DNA from: Alcanivoracaceae bacterium
Lineage (GTDB): Bacteria > Pseudomonadota > Gammaproteobacteria > Xanthomonadales > Marinicellaceae
DNA: 64,000 bases
Assembly (NCBI GenBank): GCA_016744455.1
Contig: JADGEI010000001.1
Span: 186,001 to 250,000 of the forward strand
Direction of reading: 5' to 3'
Under the pieces are notes generated by a model. That model saw only the letters and a program-made list of their open reading frames with translations, was not told the DNA's origin and did no database searches. A program made the position numbers and the translations under genes. Shown piece by piece: positions 55,910 through 64,000 of the stretch (position 1 is its first letter; each line of letters starts with the position of its first letter).

Positions 55910-57931
55910 TTACTTTACACGCATCCCAGCAATCGCACCATCATTAGGCTCAAGAATATAGATCTCTTTGCCTCCTGGCCCTGCAGCCAGAACCATACCT
56001 TCAGACATTCCAAAACGCATCTTTCGTGGAGCAAGATTTGCAACCATAACTGTGTTTTTACCAATTAAATCATCGGGTTGGTAAGCGGATTTAATTCCAG
56101 CAAAGACATTTTTAGTCAGTCCACCCAAGTCTAATGTTAATTGTAATAACTTATCTGCTCCTTTAACATGTTGAGCATCAATTATTTTAGCAATACGTAA
56201 ATCAACTTTAGCAAAATCATCAAAACTTATTTCTTCATTAATCGGATCATCCTTTAGAGGTCCGTTAATGGTAGGCTTATCTTCTATAGCTTTTAAATCT
56301 TCTTTGGATTCTTCTATCATTTCTTCAACAGATTTTATTTCGACACGTGTGATTAATGGTTTGAATTTGTTTACTTTGTGGTTTAATAAAGGTGTTTTTA
56401 CATCATCCCAATTGCTCAAACTTATTATTAAATAGTCTTCAGCCTTTGTTGCGGTATCAGGGATAACGGGTGCAAGCCAGGATATAAGCACTCGAAACAA
56501 GTTAATCCCAGTGGAACAAACTTGATGAACCTCTTCTTGTCGGTTTTCATCTTTAGCAGTTTTCCAAGGTTCCATATCAGAGATGTATTGGTTTGCCGTA
56601 TCCGCTAACGCCATTATTTGTTTTATGGCCTTAGAATACTGGCGTTGTATAAATAATTCTTTTATACTGTCAGATGCTTCAACAAATTGTTGGTACAATT
56701 CTGGGTTGTGCAATTCTGAAGCTAATGTCGCATCAAATTTCTTGTGTATAAAACCAGCACAACGGCTCGCAATATTAGCAAGTTTTCCAACTAAGTCAGA
56801 ATTTACTTTGGTAACAAAATCTTCCAGATTTAAATCTAAATCAGTAATTTTGTCAGATAGTTTTGCAGCATAATAATAACGAAGGTAATCGGGTTTAAAG
56901 TATTTTAAGTAGGTTGATGCATTAATAAATGTGCCTCTGGACTTAGACATTTTTGCTCCGTTGACCGTAACAAACCCATGGACAAAAACTGAATCTGGAA
57001 CTTTAAGTTCAGCACCATGTAACATAGCGGGCCAAAATAAACTATGGAAGTATAAAATATCCTTACCAATGAAATGAACTTGTTGCGTGTTAGCATCAGG
57101 GGCTATCCAATCATTAATGTCTTCGTTATTTTGCTCACAGACATATTTTAAGCAACCTAAGTAACCTACAGGCGCATCAAGCCATACATAAAAGTATTTA
57201 TCTTCCGTGTCAGGAATTTTAAAACCAAAGTAAGGTGCATCGCGTGAAATATCCCATGATTGCAAACCCATTTCAAACCATTCTTTTAGTTTATTAATCA
57301 CTTGATCTTGTAAGGCACCATTGTCCATCCAATCTTTAAGCATTCCTTCGAAGTTTTTTAGATTGACAAAGTAATGCAATGATTCTTTGATGATTGGGGT
57401 CGCACCTGAGATAGTCGAACGAGGGTTTTTAACCTCTGTGGCATTGTATGTGGCAGCACATTTTTCACAGTTATCTCCGTATTGGTCTTCAGCACCACAT
57501 TTTGGGCATTCTCCTTTGATAAAACGATCGGCTAAAAACATGCCTTTTTCAGGATCAAATAATTGCTCAACTACTTTAGTATCAATGTGACCATTTTCTT
57601 TAAGTTTACTATAGATTTGCTCAACCATCTGTTCATTTTCTATTGAATGAGTGGTGTGATAATGGTCATATGAAATATTAAAACCTTGAAGAACTTTCCA
57701 ATGTTCTTTGCGTGTGCCTTCGACAAATTCTTCAGGTGAAATGCCTTCTTTCTCAGCGCGTAACATTATAGGTGCGCCATGTGAATCTTCAGCACACAAG
57801 TAACGTACATTTCTCCCAATCGCACGATTAACCCGTGCCCAGATATCAGATTGTGTGTGTTCGAGCATGTGTCCTAAATGAAGGGCACCATTGGCATAAG
57901 GGAGAGCAGAGGTAATAAAAAGTTTTTTCAT
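55910..57931 (-). CDS. metG: Methionyl-tRNA synthetase
   Basis: 673 residues from the ATG at 57931 ([21 protein letters not shown]), close to E. coli MetG (677); the frame opens at 57970. The HIGH motif is HLGH, the KMSKS motif is KMSKSRGTF, and a four-Cys zinc site is in [17 protein letters not shown]. The anticodon domain follows, and the C-terminal EMAP-like tRNA-binding domain ([27 protein letters not shown]) allows dimerisation. All expected motifs are intact. Confidence 0.96.
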   Translation of the reverse strand: MKKLFITSALPYANGALHLGHMLEHTQSDIWARVNRAIGRNVRYLCAEDSHGAPIMLRAEKEGISPEEFVEGTRKEHWKVLQGFNISYDHYHTTHSIENEQMVEQIYSKLKENGHIDTKVVEQLFDPEKGMFLADRFIKGECPKCGAEDQYGDNCEKCAATYNATEVKNPRSTISGATPIIKESLHYFVNLKNFEGMLKDWMDNGALQDQVINKLKEWFEMGLQSWDISRDAPYFGFKIPDTEDKYFYVWLDAPVGYLGCLKYVCEQNNEDINDWIAPDANTQQVHFIGKDILYFHSLFWPAMLHGAELKVPDSVFVHGFVTVNGAKMSKSRGTFINASTYLKYFKPDYLRYYYAAKLSDKITDLDLNLEDFVTKVNSDLVGKLANIASRCAGFIHKKFDATLASELHNPELYQQFVEASDSIKELFIQRQYSKAIKQIMALADTANQYISDMEPWKTAKDENRQEEVHQVCSTGINLFRVLISWLAPVIPDTATKAEDYLIISLSNWDDVKTPLLNHKVNKFKPLITRVEIKSVEEMIEESKEDLKAIEDKPTINGPLKDDPINEEISFDDFAKVDLRIAKIIDAQHVKGADKLLQLTLDLGGLTKNVFAGIKSAYQPDDLIGKNTVMVANLAPRKMRFGMSEGMVLAAGPGGKEIYILEPNDGAIAGMRVK

Positions 57932-58131
57932 GTTTGACTTGAGTTTATTTATAAATGAATAAAATGGCATTATCTCATTATTTAAATTTTTATCATGGTT
58001 TTAATTCTAAAAACATGAAATTTATTGTTTTGAGTTTGCTTTTTACAATACATGTAAGGGAATAAAAAGCACAAATGTTCTCTTTGCGTTAGAAACACTT
58101 AATATAAAAATTGTTTTGAATGCACTTTGTA

Positions 58132-59166
58132 TTACTCTAAAATGAGGTCGACAACTAAAGGCAAATGGTCTGATCCAATATTATCTCCTAATTTAACTCC
58201 TATAGTTTTTATTCCTTCTCCAACTAAACAATGGTCCAATGGTATTTTCAAAAATGGTAAACTTGTTGGCCAGCTTGCTAGTACTCCAAACCCTTTTCTA
58301 ACATTAATCAGTCCAGTATTAGTAATAAATTTAGTGAAATACGGTGACCACATTGTTAAATTTAAATCACCAATTACTATTTTTTCATGTGGAATTTTGT
58401 TTAAAAAATTACTAACTCTAAGTAATTGTTCATTTCTTTCATTAAAATAGCTATCACCAATTGGCGGTAAAGGATGAGTAGATAGTATAGATACGATTTT
58501 ATTTTGCCTTTCTATTTCAATATAGATGCTGGGTATAAATGACGGGCTAAACTCTTCGATAATATCAGATTTTACGAAAGGAACGCGGCTATATAAAGCT
58601 ATACCGAAATTATCTGAACGTGGAATTGAAATTTGATAAGGGAATTCTGTTTTGATTGTTTTTAGGGCTTTTAACCATTTTATATCTGTTTCTTGGAGAA
58701 AAACCAAGTCAGGTTTTTCCTTGTTTATCAGTTTTATGAGCTTTGAATATTGATTGTTTTGAGTATACACATTGGCATGCAATAATCTTAGTGGTTTTCC
58801 GATTATTTTTTGGCTTACCAAGTATTGGCTAGTCGAGGAATAATACCATGGAATGATTTCTATAGCATTGATGAATATAGAGGTAATAGCTATGAAGCTC
58901 CATTTCCAATAGCGTTTTAACATTAACAACAAAAGAGCAAAGCAAGAAAAAACAAAATATTGCAGACGAAAGTGAGTGAGCAATTCAATATACCTAAACC
59001 AGTTACCCCAATAAGCTAATATACTAAATAATAAGGTGGAAAATATACCTATTTTCGTCCAGCGATATAAGATAAGTTGCATTGTTTTTTTCATTGTTGA
59101 TTTATTAGGTTTTATCATATTAGCCATATTTTCACACACAATTCCATGTTTTTTCAAGTTAGGCAA
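58132..59166 (-). CDS. Membrane endonuclease/exonuclease/phosphatase (EEP) family protein
   Basis: 344 residues. Three membrane helices lie in the first 110 residues (IGIFSTLLFSILAYWG, LQYFVFSCFALLLLML, WSFIAITSIFINAIEI), then an EEP domain with HANVYTQN (metal Asn), VFLQETD (metal Glu), STHPLPP, IGDLNLTMWSP (catalytic Asp-Asn) and GSDHLPLVVDL (catalytic Asp-His). The layout matches YafD-type proteins. The EEP domain is probably periplasmic or extracellular. The substrate, nucleic acid or phospho-lipid, cannot be told. Start choice is uncertain: ATGs at residues 14, 17 and 25 are alternatives. Confidence 0.82.
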   Translation of the reverse strand: MPNLKKHGIVCENMANMIKPNKSTMKKTMQLILYRWTKIGIFSTLLFSILAYWGNWFRYIELLTHFRLQYFVFSCFALLLLMLKRYWKWSFIAITSIFINAIEIIPWYYSSTSQYLVSQKIIGKPLRLLHANVYTQNNQYSKLIKLINKEKPDLVFLQETDIKWLKALKTIKTEFPYQISIPRSDNFGIALYSRVPFVKSDIIEEFSPSFIPSIYIEIERQNKIVSILSTHPLPPIGDSYFNERNEQLLRVSNFLNKIPHEKIVIGDLNLTMWSPYFTKFITNTGLINVRKGFGVLASWPTSLPFLKIPLDHCLVGEGIKTIGVKLGDNIGSDHLPLVVDLILE

Positions 59167-59328
59167 ATAATAGTCTAAGTGGTTCTCAATAAGAGGTGGG
59201 TTTTATGTATAACAACTAGATATTTTTGAATTCAACGTATTCATTAATCAAACAGGGAATATAATACTGTTGCTTTTATCAATAGCTTTTATACAATAAT
59301 ACTAAGAATATTTATTTGGGGTAAAATT

Positions 59329-59718
59329 ATGTATAACGGTTCATGCCTCTGTGGAGCATTAAAATTTGAAGTAACTTGTAAACTAGGTGCTGGGGAAATG
59401 TGTCATTGTGTTCAGTGTCGACAATGGACAGGTCATCTGTTTGCTAGCACAGAAGTGAATCGTAAGGCTTTAACAATTAAGGATAAGAGCAAGCTTAAAT
59501 GGTTTTATTCTTCTAAAAAAGTGAGGCGAGGATTTTGTTATGAATGTGGATCATCTTTATTCTTTGATCCAATTGATAAGGATAAACATAATTGGATCGG
59601 AATTTCATTGGGTGCTTTTGCAGCGCCTACGGATGTTGAAATTGAACAGCATATCTTTACAGTTGAAAAAGGTGATTATTATCAGATTAATGATAGTGCT
59701 CCGCAGAATAAATATTAA
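59329..59718 (+). CDS. GFA family zinc protein
   Basis: 129 residues. Zinc-binding pairs are CLCGALKFEV, CHCVQCRQWTGHLFAS and CYECGSSLFFDP, the glutathione-dependent formaldehyde-activating (GFA/CENP-V) fold. Most small members have no proven enzyme activity. The element end (TAATT then GAGAG) begins at its stop codon: the left target duplication (59716-59720) contains the TAA stop region, so the insertion fell right at the end of the gene. Confidence 0.88.
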   Translation: MYNGSCLCGALKFEVTCKLGAGEMCHCVQCRQWTGHLFASTEVNRKALTIKDKSKLKWFYSSKKVRRGFCYECGSSLFFDPIDKDKHNWIGISLGAFAAPTDVEIEQHIFTVEKGDYYQINDSAPQNKY

Positions 59719-59720
59719 TT

Positions 59721-59880
59721 GAGAGCTTTGCATAACTCGTGGAACGTGTAAAAAAGGTGCTAAAAACACCACTCAGCGTTAAAAAATTTGCAAACAGCGT
59801 GCTATTTGACGAATTTTTTGCCTTGATTGGTGTGTTTATCACTCTTTTTGTCCAATGCCCCAGAGTTGTGCAAAACTCTC
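59721..59880. mobile_element. MITE-like element, copy 2 (160 bases)
   Basis: The terminal inverted repeats are GAGAGCTTTGCATAACTC and GAGTTGTGCAAAACTCTC, matching at 16 of 18 positions. TAATT flanks both ends (59716-59720 and 59881-59885) as a target duplication. The interior has a TGCTAAAAACACC-ACTCAGCGTTAAAA stretch and the AAAAAATT/AATTTTTT inverted pair but no plausible gene. The end sequence is, from memory, like that of IS5-group insertion sequences, so a non-autonomous derivative of such an IS is likely. Confidence 0.8.
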
Positions 59881-59885
59881 TAATT

Positions 59886-59959
59886 AAATTAAAAACCAGT
59901 TTTGGTGAACGTATTTATTGCTCCTTGTATGCATTATCTCAGGGTTGTGCAAATCTCTC
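59886..59959 (+). mobile_element. Partial MITE-family right end next to copy 2
   Basis: About the last 50 bases (GTATTTATTGCTCC ... CAGGGTTGTGCAAATCTCTC) align without gaps to the right end of copy 2. No left end is present and the flanking TATTA has no partner. It seems an older insertion into which, or beside which, copy 2 was placed. Confidence 0.55.
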
Positions 59960-60068
59960 TATTAACTTAAAAAGATAAAGTATTTGAATTGTTTAGCTTC
60001 CAATTCCTATCAACTAATGCATTGTTTCTCTACAATGTGCAATATTAATTTTTGAATTCAATAGAACA
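59960..60068. other. Rest of the 59.7-60.1 kb gap
   Basis: About 110 bases of AT-rich sequence leading to the DUF6172 gene. No clear promoter or hairpin. With the elements before it, the 350-base gap between the GFA and DUF6172 genes is about two-thirds mobile-element DNA. Confidence 0.4.
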
Positions 60069-60383
60069 ATGAAAAAAACCTTTAAGTTAACTCATGAAAA
60101 AATAAAATATGAACGCCTGATTGATGCAGTTAAGCATGATGTAAAAAGATATTTGCGCCGTGAACGAAATAAAAAACTACCTGAGGGAGTTGATTATTGG
60201 GATTTTGCTTGTAAATATGGGGTTACTGAAACGGAGGCCAAAGTTATTCATCTTTCTGAAATTAACAAATCAATAGATGAAGCAGCTTCAATGAAATTAC
60301 AGTCTTTTTATTTGGAAATATGTGCAACCCATGGAATGCGGAAGAAAAAATCGGAAAATTTTTATACCCAGCATAAATTATAA
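60069..60383 (+). CDS. DUF6172 family protein
   Basis: 104 residues. MKKTFKLTHEKIKYERLIDAVKH, KRYLRRERNKKLPEGVDYWDF, EAKVIHLSEINKSID and SFYLEICATHGMRKKK match a small conserved proteobacterial family of unknown function (DUF6172). It has a basic, helical N-terminal half and no signal peptide or membrane segment. The DEAD-box helicase starts 13 bases after its stop, so a shared transcript, and possibly an RNA-related role, is a plausible inference. Confidence 0.8.
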   Translation: MKKTFKLTHEKIKYERLIDAVKHDVKRYLRRERNKKLPEGVDYWDFACKYGVTETEAKVIHLSEINKSIDEAASMKLQSFYLEICATHGMRKKKSENFYTQHKL

Positions 60384-60396
60384 TTGAGAGGCATGC

Positions 60397-61686
60397 ATGA
60401 AATTTAATTCGATAGGACTTGCTCCTAACCTTCAAAAAGCTGTTAATAAATGTGGCTATACGGTAATGACGCCGGTACAACAGCAGTCTATATCATTGGT
60501 TCGTAAAGGGCGTGATTTATTAGTCAATGCACAAACAGGAACCGGTAAAACGGCTGCCTTTGCATTGCCACTTTTACAACGTATGCTCGACAAACCAAAT
60601 GAAAATACTTTCGGCCACCCTCTCACCTTGATTTTAACTCCAACACGTGAGTTGGCTGAACAATTAGCAGTAACAATTGGTGGCTATGCACAGTATTTGG
60701 ATTTTAAAATTATTGCAACGTATGGCGGTGTAAAAACTCAGGGTCAAGCCAATAAATTAAAACAGGGTATTGATATATTAATTTCCACTCCTGGTCGGTT
60801 ACTCGAACATGTCAATTTAGGTAATGTTAATTTATCTGAAGTTGAATATTTGGTTCTGGACGAAGCAGATCGTATGTTAGATATGGGCTTTGTTAACGAT
60901 GTATCTCAATTGGTTAAACAAACAAGTAAACAAAGACAAACTTTGTTATTTTCTGCCACTATGACACCTGCATTAAACGAACTATCACATCAGGTATTAC
61001 GAAATCACAAAGAAATACGTGTATCAAAAGCGAATACAACAGCTGAAACTGTTGAACATGTTATTTATCCTGTCGAAGAGGGTAAAAAAATTAATTTGTT
61101 TATGGATTTGTTGCATGAATATAATTGGTTTCAGGTTTTGGTGTTCACTAGTACCAAACGTCAGGCAGATCAACTTTTAGAGACACTTAAAAAGAAAAAA
61201 GTCAAGGCGGCACTTTGTCATGGAGACAAATCTCAAGGCTCAAGACGACGTGCATTGGCTGATTTTAAGTCAGCTAAACTGCAAGTGCTAGTTTCAACTG
61301 AAATTGCTGCACGAGGTTTGGATATTCAAGGTTTGGATTTTGTTGTTAATTATAACTTGCCGTATTTAGCAGAAGATTATATTCACCGCATTGGGCGTAC
61401 AGGAAGAGCAGGGAGTAAGGGGACTGCCATTTCATTTGTAAGTCGAGAGGAAGAACGTGCACTGAATCGAATTGAACGAATTGTGGGTGATAAAATTAAA
61501 CGGATCTTTCGACGTGGCTATGAAGTCAGCGATAGATCGACTTTAATTAAGAAGGCTACAAAGAACCCGAATCGCCAAAAAACAAACAAAACAAATGAAA
61601 GTAATTTCCAGTTTTCTTGCAAGAAAAAAAGTGTAATGCCAAAAGGTAAAAAGACAAAATCAAAACCTCAATTTAAAAGAAAATAG
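60397..61686 (+). CDS. DEAD-box RNA helicase, RhlE-like
   Basis: 429 residues. Q motif GYTVMTPVQQQSI, Walker A AQTGTGKTAA (residues 45-54), PTRELAEQ, TPGRLLEH, DEAD in VLDEADRMLDMGF, SAT in LLFSATM, and C-terminal motifs STEIAARGLDIQGLDFVVNYNLP and HRIGRTGRAGSKG are all intact. A short Lys/Arg/Asn-rich tail (KKKSVMPKGKKTKSKPQFKRK) follows, typical of RhlE-type helicases that act on ribosome assembly or mRNA decay. The start has GAGAGGCATGC just before the ATG. Confidence 0.93.
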   Translation: MKFNSIGLAPNLQKAVNKCGYTVMTPVQQQSISLVRKGRDLLVNAQTGTGKTAAFALPLLQRMLDKPNENTFGHPLTLILTPTRELAEQLAVTIGGYAQYLDFKIIATYGGVKTQGQANKLKQGIDILISTPGRLLEHVNLGNVNLSEVEYLVLDEADRMLDMGFVNDVSQLVKQTSKQRQTLLFSATMTPALNELSHQVLRNHKEIRVSKANTTAETVEHVIYPVEEGKKINLFMDLLHEYNWFQVLVFTSTKRQADQLLETLKKKKVKAALCHGDKSQGSRRRALADFKSAKLQVLVSTEIAARGLDIQGLDFVVNYNLPYLAEDYIHRIGRTGRAGSKGTAISFVSREEERALNRIERIVGDKIKRIFRRGYEVSDRSTLIKKATKNPNRQKTNKTNESNFQFSCKKKSVMPKGKKTKSKPQFKRK

Positions 61687-61692
61687 GCTTTT

Positions 61693-61727
61693 GTGTAATA
61701 AAATGCTAAAAATAATACTCATCTTTG
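61693..61727. mobile_element. Possible MITE remnant upstream of trpE
   Basis: GTGTAATAAAATGCTAAAAA and the following ACTCATC align with the interior of the 59.7 kb copy (GTGTAAAAAAGGTGCTAAAA then ACTCAGC), roughly 27 of 34 positions by eye with one gap. No terminal repeat remains. AT-richness could inflate this match. Confidence 0.3.
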
Positions 61728-61771
61728 TGAGATGCTCATAAAATGCATCTAAAACTTATAACACTAAATTT

Positions 61772-63250
61772 ATGTTAACTGAACAACAGTACTATGACTT
61801 TGCTAATCAAGGATACAACCGTATTCCGCTTTATCGCTGTGTATCAGCGGATTTAGATACACCGCTAAGTGCTTGGCTAAAATTAGCCAATGGCAAAAAT
61901 ACCTTTTTATTGGAGTCTGTTGTTGGTGGTTCACGTTGGGGGCGTTATTCCATTATTGGTTTATCTGCTGACACCAGCTATGTGGCACGTGATAATCAAA
62001 TAACAAAATATGTGTTGGGAGAAATCGAAGAGTCCTATTCTTGTGAGAACATATTGGATGAATTGAGAGAGATAAAAGCGGAATATAAAGTCCCAAAAAT
62101 CCCTGAATTGCCTGCATTTAATGGGGGCCTAGTTGGTTATTTAGGCTATGAAATTATTGAACACATTGAGGATAAGCTCAAAGGTAAGACGCCTAAGGAC
62201 GAACTTCATATTCCGGATGTTAATTTAATGGTAGCTGAAGAAATAGCTGTTTTTGATAACTTGGCAGGCAAAGTCTGGATTATTATTCATGCAGATCCTT
62301 CAGATGATTTGTCTTATGCTAAAGGCCAAAAAAGGTTGGATGAATTGAGTCATCGATTGCGTAGTGGTTCAACGGGTTATGCGGAAATTCTAAATCAACA
62401 GGTGTTTAAGGACTCTGAAGTGAAAATGAGTTTCACACAAGAACAATTTGAACAAGCCGTAGATAAATGCAAGGAACTCATTGTTGATGGAGATATCATG
62501 CAAGTGGTACTATCACAGCGCATGAGTATGTCTTTTAAGGCGAGGCCGATGGATGTTTATCGAGCATTGCGTGCATCTAATCCTAGTCCTTATATGTATT
62601 TTATGGACTTTGAAGATTATCAAGTAGTTGGTTCCTCTCCTGAAGTTTTGGTACGTAAACTTGGTGATAAAGTTACCTTGCGCCCAATTGCGGGAACAAG
62701 GCCTCGTGGTAAAAATGAAGCAGATGACTTGGCATTTGAAAAAGAATTACTCAATGACCCAAAAGAACTTGCAGAACATTTAATGTTGATTGATTTGGGT
62801 CGAAATGATATCGGTAGAGTTGCTAAAACAGGGACGGTAGAATTAGTTGATAAGATGGTTATTGAACGTTATTCCCATGTGATGCATATCGTTTCTGAGG
62901 TACAAGGACAATTACAAGAAGATAAAGATAATATAGATGTAATAAAAGCTACTTTTCCTGCAGGAACATTATCTGGCGCAGCTAAAGTCAGAGCCATGCA
63001 AGTGATTTCAGAGTTAGAGCCTGTAAAGCGTAATGTTTATGCTGGTGCTGTGGGTTATTGGGGTTGGCATGATGACATGGATTGGGCGATTGCAATTAGA
63101 ACTGCTGTTATCAAAGATGAAATGTTACATGTCCAAGCAGGTGCTGGGCTAGTAGCAGATAGCAATCCAAGCAAAGAGTGGGAAGAAACGATTAATAAAG
63201 GGAAGGCTGTTTTCAATGCAGTTTCTATTGCTACAAAAGGAAAACTGTAA
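61772..63250 (+). CDS. trpE: Anthranilate synthase component I
   Basis: 492 residues. It converts chorismate and ammonia to anthranilate, the first step of tryptophan synthesis. The feedback-inhibition motif LLES is at residues 46-49. Catalytic blocks are [52 protein letters not shown] and [15 protein letters not shown]. The TAA stop overlaps the trpG ATG by one base. I see no tandem-Trp leader peptide in the short upstream gap, so attenuation is not evident. Confidence 0.96.
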   Translation: MLTEQQYYDFANQGYNRIPLYRCVSADLDTPLSAWLKLANGKNTFLLESVVGGSRWGRYSIIGLSADTSYVARDNQITKYVLGEIEESYSCENILDELREIKAEYKVPKIPELPAFNGGLVGYLGYEIIEHIEDKLKGKTPKDELHIPDVNLMVAEEIAVFDNLAGKVWIIIHADPSDDLSYAKGQKRLDELSHRLRSGSTGYAEILNQQVFKDSEVKMSFTQEQFEQAVDKCKELIVDGDIMQVVLSQRMSMSFKARPMDVYRALRASNPSPYMYFMDFEDYQVVGSSPEVLVRKLGDKVTLRPIAGTRPRGKNEADDLAFEKELLNDPKELAEHLMLIDLGRNDIGRVAKTGTVELVDKMVIERYSHVMHIVSEVQGQLQEDKDNIDVIKATFPAGTLSGAAKVRAMQVISELEPVKRNVYAGAVGYWGWHDDMDWAIAIRTAVIKDEMLHVQAGAGLVADSNPSKEWEETINKGKAVFNAVSIATKGKL

Positions 63251-63831
63251 TGTTGTTAATGTTAGATAACTACGATTCATTTACCTACAATTTGGTTCAA
63301 TATTTTGGAGAACTTGGTTGTGAAGTTAAAGTCTTTAGAAACGATGAAATATCTGTTGATGAAGCCCTAGCATTAAACCCAAGTCATGTTGTTATCTCAC
63401 CGGGTCCATGTAACCCCGATTTGGCAGGTATTTCTATGCCATTAATAACCGCTTGTGCTGGGAAAATCCCTTTATTAGGTGTCTGCCTTGGGCATCAATC
63501 AATAGGCCAAGTTTTTGGGGGTAAGGTAATAGGTGCTAAGAAAATCATGCATGGTAAGACTTCACAAGTGAAGCATCATGGGACTGATGTCTTTAAAGGA
63601 ATTGAAAACCCTGTAACAGTTACACGTTATCATTCGTTAGTGGTTGACAAAATAAGCCTGCCAGATTGCTTGGAAATAACAGCATGGACAGAAGATGAAT
63701 CTGGTAATTTTGATGAAATTATGGGTTTTAAGCACAAAGAATACAAAATATCAGGTGTACAATTTCATCCTGAAAGTATCCTAACTGAATTTGGGCATCA
63801 GATGTTAAGGAATTTTTTAGTAAGTAAATAA
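63250..63831 (+). CDS. trpG: Anthranilate synthase component II (glutamine amidotransferase)
   Basis: 193 residues. It supplies ammonia from glutamine to TrpE. The nucleophile is Cys79 in LLGVCLGHQ, and the His-x-Glu pair is in [27 protein letters not shown] and [12 protein letters not shown] are family blocks. Translation is coupled to trpE. The trpDC genes that often follow are not seen before the window ends. Confidence 0.96.
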   Translation: MLLMLDNYDSFTYNLVQYFGELGCEVKVFRNDEISVDEALALNPSHVVISPGPCNPDLAGISMPLITACAGKIPLLGVCLGHQSIGQVFGGKVIGAKKIMHGKTSQVKHHGTDVFKGIENPVTVTRYHSLVVDKISLPDCLEITAWTEDESGNFDEIMGFKHKEYKISGVQFHPESILTEFGHQMLRNFLVSK

Positions 63832-63942
63832 TAGGCTATAGTTGACTTGATTTGCTGAAGAGGTGGAATAGGTGTTAAATCTTTGTAAAAAGCATGATTT
63901 ATATTTGCAAACGCTATGTAAACCAAGTAAAATCCGCCGGCT

Positions 63943-64000
63943 ATGAAAAAACTACCTGAAAAAATTGCTCTAGATAAAGCAATTCATGGAACAAGGAATT
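63943..64000 (+). CDS. Start of an unidentified gene (runs off the window)
   Basis: An ATG at 63943 opens a frame reading MKKLPEKIALDKAIHGTRN to the window edge. It lies 111 bases after trpG. There is no strong ribosome site. Too little is visible to name it; it does not match the start of trpD or trpC that I know. Confidence 0.4.
   Translation, partial: MKKLPEKIALDKAIHGTRN

Noticed and set aside
59739..59978. 79-residue plus-strand frame across the 59.7 kb gap
   Set aside because: It lies within and across the two mobile-element pieces, has no ribosome site and reads through their inverted repeats; no family resemblance.
60381..60400. TAATT-GAGAG just before the DEAD-box helicase, resembling a MITE left end
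   Set aside because: Similarity stops after GAGAG-GCATGCAT, no right end follows, and the GAGAGG is well explained as the ribosome site.
61687..61771. trp attenuator before trpE
   Set aside because: A 6-base AGATGC/GCATCT stem exists, but there is no leader peptide with Trp codons and no T-run.

Overview
The window is AT-rich chromosomal DNA from a gammaproteobacterium. The evidence is a block of gammaproteobacterial housekeeping genes (ndk-rlmN-pilW-rodZ-hisS, a DedD-like SPOR gene-cvpA-purF, epmB/efp/epmA, gluQ, a FimX-like gene, tgt, metG, trpEG). Several very large exported proteins with DUF11, CSLREA and cadherin-like modules and an unusual C-terminal tail recall Marinicella-like marine bacteria; that genus-level guess comes from memory, not from a search. 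I see no rRNA, tRNA, CRISPR array, prophage or transposase gene.

Layout. 1-14.3 kb (minus strand): a giant exported protein of about 4,500 residues, followed 9 bases later by a parvulin-type prolyl isomerase gene that runs off the window. 14.8-21.4 kb (minus): a fatty-acid beta-oxidation operon (PsrA-like TetR regulator, a degenerate FadE-like protein, a FadN-type dehydrogenase/hydratase and a thiolase) with a PsrA-type palindrome beside its promoter. 21.6-29.2 kb (plus): ndk, rlmN, pilW, rodZ, hisS, a SPOR protein, cvpA and purF, packed tightly. 29.2-34.7 kb (minus): FimX-like, gluQ, purB and a JmjC ribosomal oxygenase. 34.8-37.6 kb: the EF-P modification set epmB (minus), efp and epmA (plus). 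37.7-54 kb: an accessory stretch with a CSLREA/cadherin-like surface protein, an exported protein with a histone-like basic tail, a CadC-like TPR regulator, a VF530 protein, an anchored glutaredoxin, a YVTN/di-haem protein, pepD, a Pycsar-effector-like (DUF5706) membrane protein and a secreted hydrolase-like protein. 53.7-64 kb: tgt, an exported metallo-beta-lactamase-fold protein, metG, an EEP-family membrane protein, a GFA protein, a DUF6172 protein, a DEAD-box helicase, trpE, trpG and the start of another gene.

Most notable. (1) The giant protein carries 42 propeller blades, i.e. six seven-bladed propellers, set in five blocks inside DUF11 domains, four of them between the two conserved cysteines. 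(2) Three unrelated exported proteins end in the same short tail, roughly hydrophobic-F-[IV]-[DN]-[GD]-F-E, at or one residue from the C-terminus, which suggests an undescribed sorting tag. (3) A family of short non-coding mobile elements (two intact copies with matching 5-base target duplications, plus remnants) occupies intergenic gaps. (4) The FadE-like protein has lost most signature residues. (5) A Pycsar-effector-like protein lies next to pepD with no cyclase in sight.
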